Source: Ruminococcaceae bacterium UBA5450 (GTDB taxonomy: Bacteria > Bacillota > Clostridia > Oscillospirales > Acutalibacteraceae). Taken from it: a DNA stretch of 6,081 nucleotides. A program made the translations under genes and the position numbers. The DNA is taken from contig DIQY01000100.1 in assembly GCA_002424295.1 (NCBI GenBank), positions 20,263-26,343 on the forward strand, in the 5' to 3' direction. Each line of letters starts with the position of its first letter. The stretch's first letter is position 1. The notes below the pieces were generated by a model. It saw nothing but the letters and a program-made list of their open reading frames with translations, was not told where the DNA came from and searched no databases. Positions 4,868 through 6,081 of this stretch are shown here, piece by piece.

Positions 4868-6055
4868 ATGAAAATATGCGCAGTCATATGCGAGCTAAAC
4901 CCCTGTCACTTCGGTCATCAGGCTCTTTTTGACGCTGCGCGGAAAAATGGCGCCACCCACATTGCTGCTATTTTAAGCGGAGATTTTGTGCAGCGCGGAG
5001 AACCCGCTTTGCTCCCCAAATGGGAACGTGCTGCACAAGCGCTTTCAATTGGTGCCGATTTAGTGATTGAACTCCCTGTTCCTTTTGCAACAGCCGGTGC
5101 AGAAACGTTTGCTAAAGGAGGCGTTTCGCTTGCCGGAGCCATCGGCGCAGACTTTCTTGCTTATGGCAGCGAGTGTGCAGATCTTAACGCCCTCAATTTT
5201 CTTGCAAATACGCTGCTTTCTGAAAAGTTCTCAGAGCTCTTAAATAACTTTTTAAGCGAAGGAATTTCTTTTGCTGCCGCGCGTCAGAAGGCAATCGAAG
5301 TTCTCTGCGGAAAAGAAATGGCAACGCTTTTAAAAATGCCAAACAATATTCTTGCCGTCGAATATGAAAAAGCAAAAAAGGAACTGCACCTTTCGATGGA
5401 TTCCATGACGATTCCGCGGTTGGGTGCTATGCATGACAGCCTTTGTGATTCCTCTTTTCAAAGCAGCAGTCGGATTCGTGAGGAGGTTTTTTCCGATGGA
5501 GACTGGTTCCCCATGGTACCGGAAAAATCGGCTGTGATCCTCCAAAGAGCCATCACAGAAGGCCATGCACCAGCTTCTTTCAAATACGCTGAGCGCGCCG
5601 TTCTCTATGCACTGAGAAAATTGCAGCCGGAAGACCTTGCGCGTCTTCCAGATATTTCGGAAGGTCTGGAAAATCGTATTTATGCTGCCGTTCGAAATGC
5701 TTCTTCTCTAGAGTCTCTTTACACGCAGATTAAAACGAAGCGCTATCCCTTATCCCGGATTCGAAGGATCATCCTCAGTGCATTTTTAGGGATTCAAAAA
5801 ACAGATACCGCTCTGCTTCCTCCCTATCTTCGAATTCTTGCCATTGGGAAAAAAGGACAAGAGTTTTTGCATTTTATCAAAAGCAACACAAATTTGCCGA
5901 TCATTACACATTCCTCAGACCATTTTGCTCTTGACAGCAAGGCCTTTCATATGATTGAATTAGAGCATCTGGCATCTGATTTATATGCACTGTGTATGCC
6001 TGTTCCACGCCCTTGCGGCAGTGACCTGACTCATGGTATAATTGTTTCAGAATAA
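4868..6055 (+). CDS. tmcAL: tRNA(Met) cytidine acetate ligase (HIGH-type nucleotidyltransferase, YlbM family)
   Basis: TmcAL activates acetate with ATP to acetyl-adenylate and transfers the acetyl group to the wobble cytidine (C34) of elongator tRNA-Met, forming ac4C; this is established for Bacillus subtilis TmcAL (YlbM). The 395 residues match the family length. An N-terminal HIGH nucleotidyltransferase domain carries CELNPCHFGH (8-17; His14, His17), where the family usually has HNGH. It is followed by SGDFVQRGEPAL (37-48), KWERAAQALSIGADLVIELP (51-70), GADFLAYGSE (93-102), MPNNILAVEYEKA (157-169) and SSSRIR (199-204). The C-terminal part has TKRYPLSRIRRIILSAFLGI (290-309) and PPYLRILAIGKKG (318-330). 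Start: ATG 4868 has AAAGGAG 10 bases upstream. An in-frame ATG at 4829 lacks a ribosome binding site and sits almost on the predicted transcription start, so it is rejected. It is divergent from ackA. No terminator follows before the window edge, so a downstream partner is likely. Confidence 0.92.
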   Translation: MKICAVICELNPCHFGHQALFDAARKNGATHIAAILSGDFVQRGEPALLPKWERAAQALSIGADLVIELPVPFATAGAETFAKGGVSLAGAIGADFLAYGSECADLNALNFLANTLLSEKFSELLNNFLSEGISFAAARQKAIEVLCGKEMATLLKMPNNILAVEYEKAKKELHLSMDSMTIPRLGAMHDSLCDSSFQSSSRIREEVFSDGDWFPMVPEKSAVILQRAITEGHAPASFKYAERAVLYALRKLQPEDLARLPDISEGLENRIYAAVRNASSLESLYTQIKTKRYPLSRIRRIILSAFLGIQKTDTALLPPYLRILAIGKKGQEFLHFIKSNTNLPIITHSSDHFALDSKAFHMIELEHLASDLYALCMPVPRPCGSDLTHGIIVSE

Positions 6056-6067
6056 AGTCCAGAGTTT

Positions 6068-6076
6068 AAGAGGGGG
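6068..6076 (+). promoter_or_regulatory. possible ribosome binding site of a further gene beyond the window
   Basis: AAGAGGGGG, 12 bases past the tmcAL stop, followed by AAAAG at the edge. No terminator separates it from tmcAL. It resembles a Shine-Dalgarno with one mismatch, so another gene probably begins just outside the window in the same operon. Which gene it is cannot be seen. Confidence 0.4.
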
Positions 6077-6081
6077 AAAAG

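Noticed and set aside
1..6081. CRISPR array, insertion sequence, toxin-antitoxin, phage or riboswitch.
   Set aside because: No spaced direct repeats, transposase, phage structural genes, paired small toxin/antitoxin frames or recognisable aptamer core were seen; apart from the small frame and its hairpin, the region reads as ordinary chromosomal genes.

Overview
The window looks like a chromosomal stretch from a low-to-moderate GC Gram-positive anaerobe, most likely a clostridial Firmicute. This rests on strong AGGAGG-type ribosome binding sites, sigma-A-like promoters with 17-base spacers, AT-rich intergenic DNA, intrinsic terminators after most genes, and the pairing of ackA with tmcAL. The clostridial assignment is inference; no marker gene here fixes the genus.

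Layout: (1) Bases 1-48 hold the 5' part of a minus-strand tRNA-Lys(UUU), cut by the window edge, with its own promoter at 73-101. (2) Divergent from it is a gene for a polytopic membrane protein resembling the DUF6056 family (264-1622), with a strong promoter and a terminator at 1639-1667. (3) Next is a 41-codon open frame with a good ribosome binding site (1686-1811), then a bare amidase_3-type N-acetylmuramoyl-L-alanine amidase starting at TTG (1839-2411). The end of the small frame can base-pair with the amidase start region, which suggests translational coupling. (4) An Rrf2-family regulator (2580-2999) and thioredoxin (3029-3334) form a two-gene operon behind a strong promoter, with a 23-bp palindrome at the transcription start. 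(5) Acetate kinase ackA (minus, 3490-4743) converges on trxA and is divergent from tmcAL (4868-6055). Their promoters overlap head to head. A ribosome-binding-site-like sequence at the right edge suggests one more gene following tmcAL.

How the parts may work together: acetate kinase makes acetate and ATP from acetyl phosphate and ADP, and TmcAL uses acetate and ATP to acetylate the wobble cytidine of elongator tRNA-Met. The pair therefore links fermentative acetate flux to tRNA modification. The Rrf2-trxA unit looks like a self-regulated redox module. The amidase acts on peptidoglycan, and the membrane protein may act in cell-envelope glycan work, but that last role is not shown by the sequence.

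I see no mobile element, CRISPR array, phage module or clear defence system. The most unusual signal is the small frame plus start-codon-sequestering hairpin ahead of the amidase, followed by the palindromic operator of the Rrf2-trxA operon.
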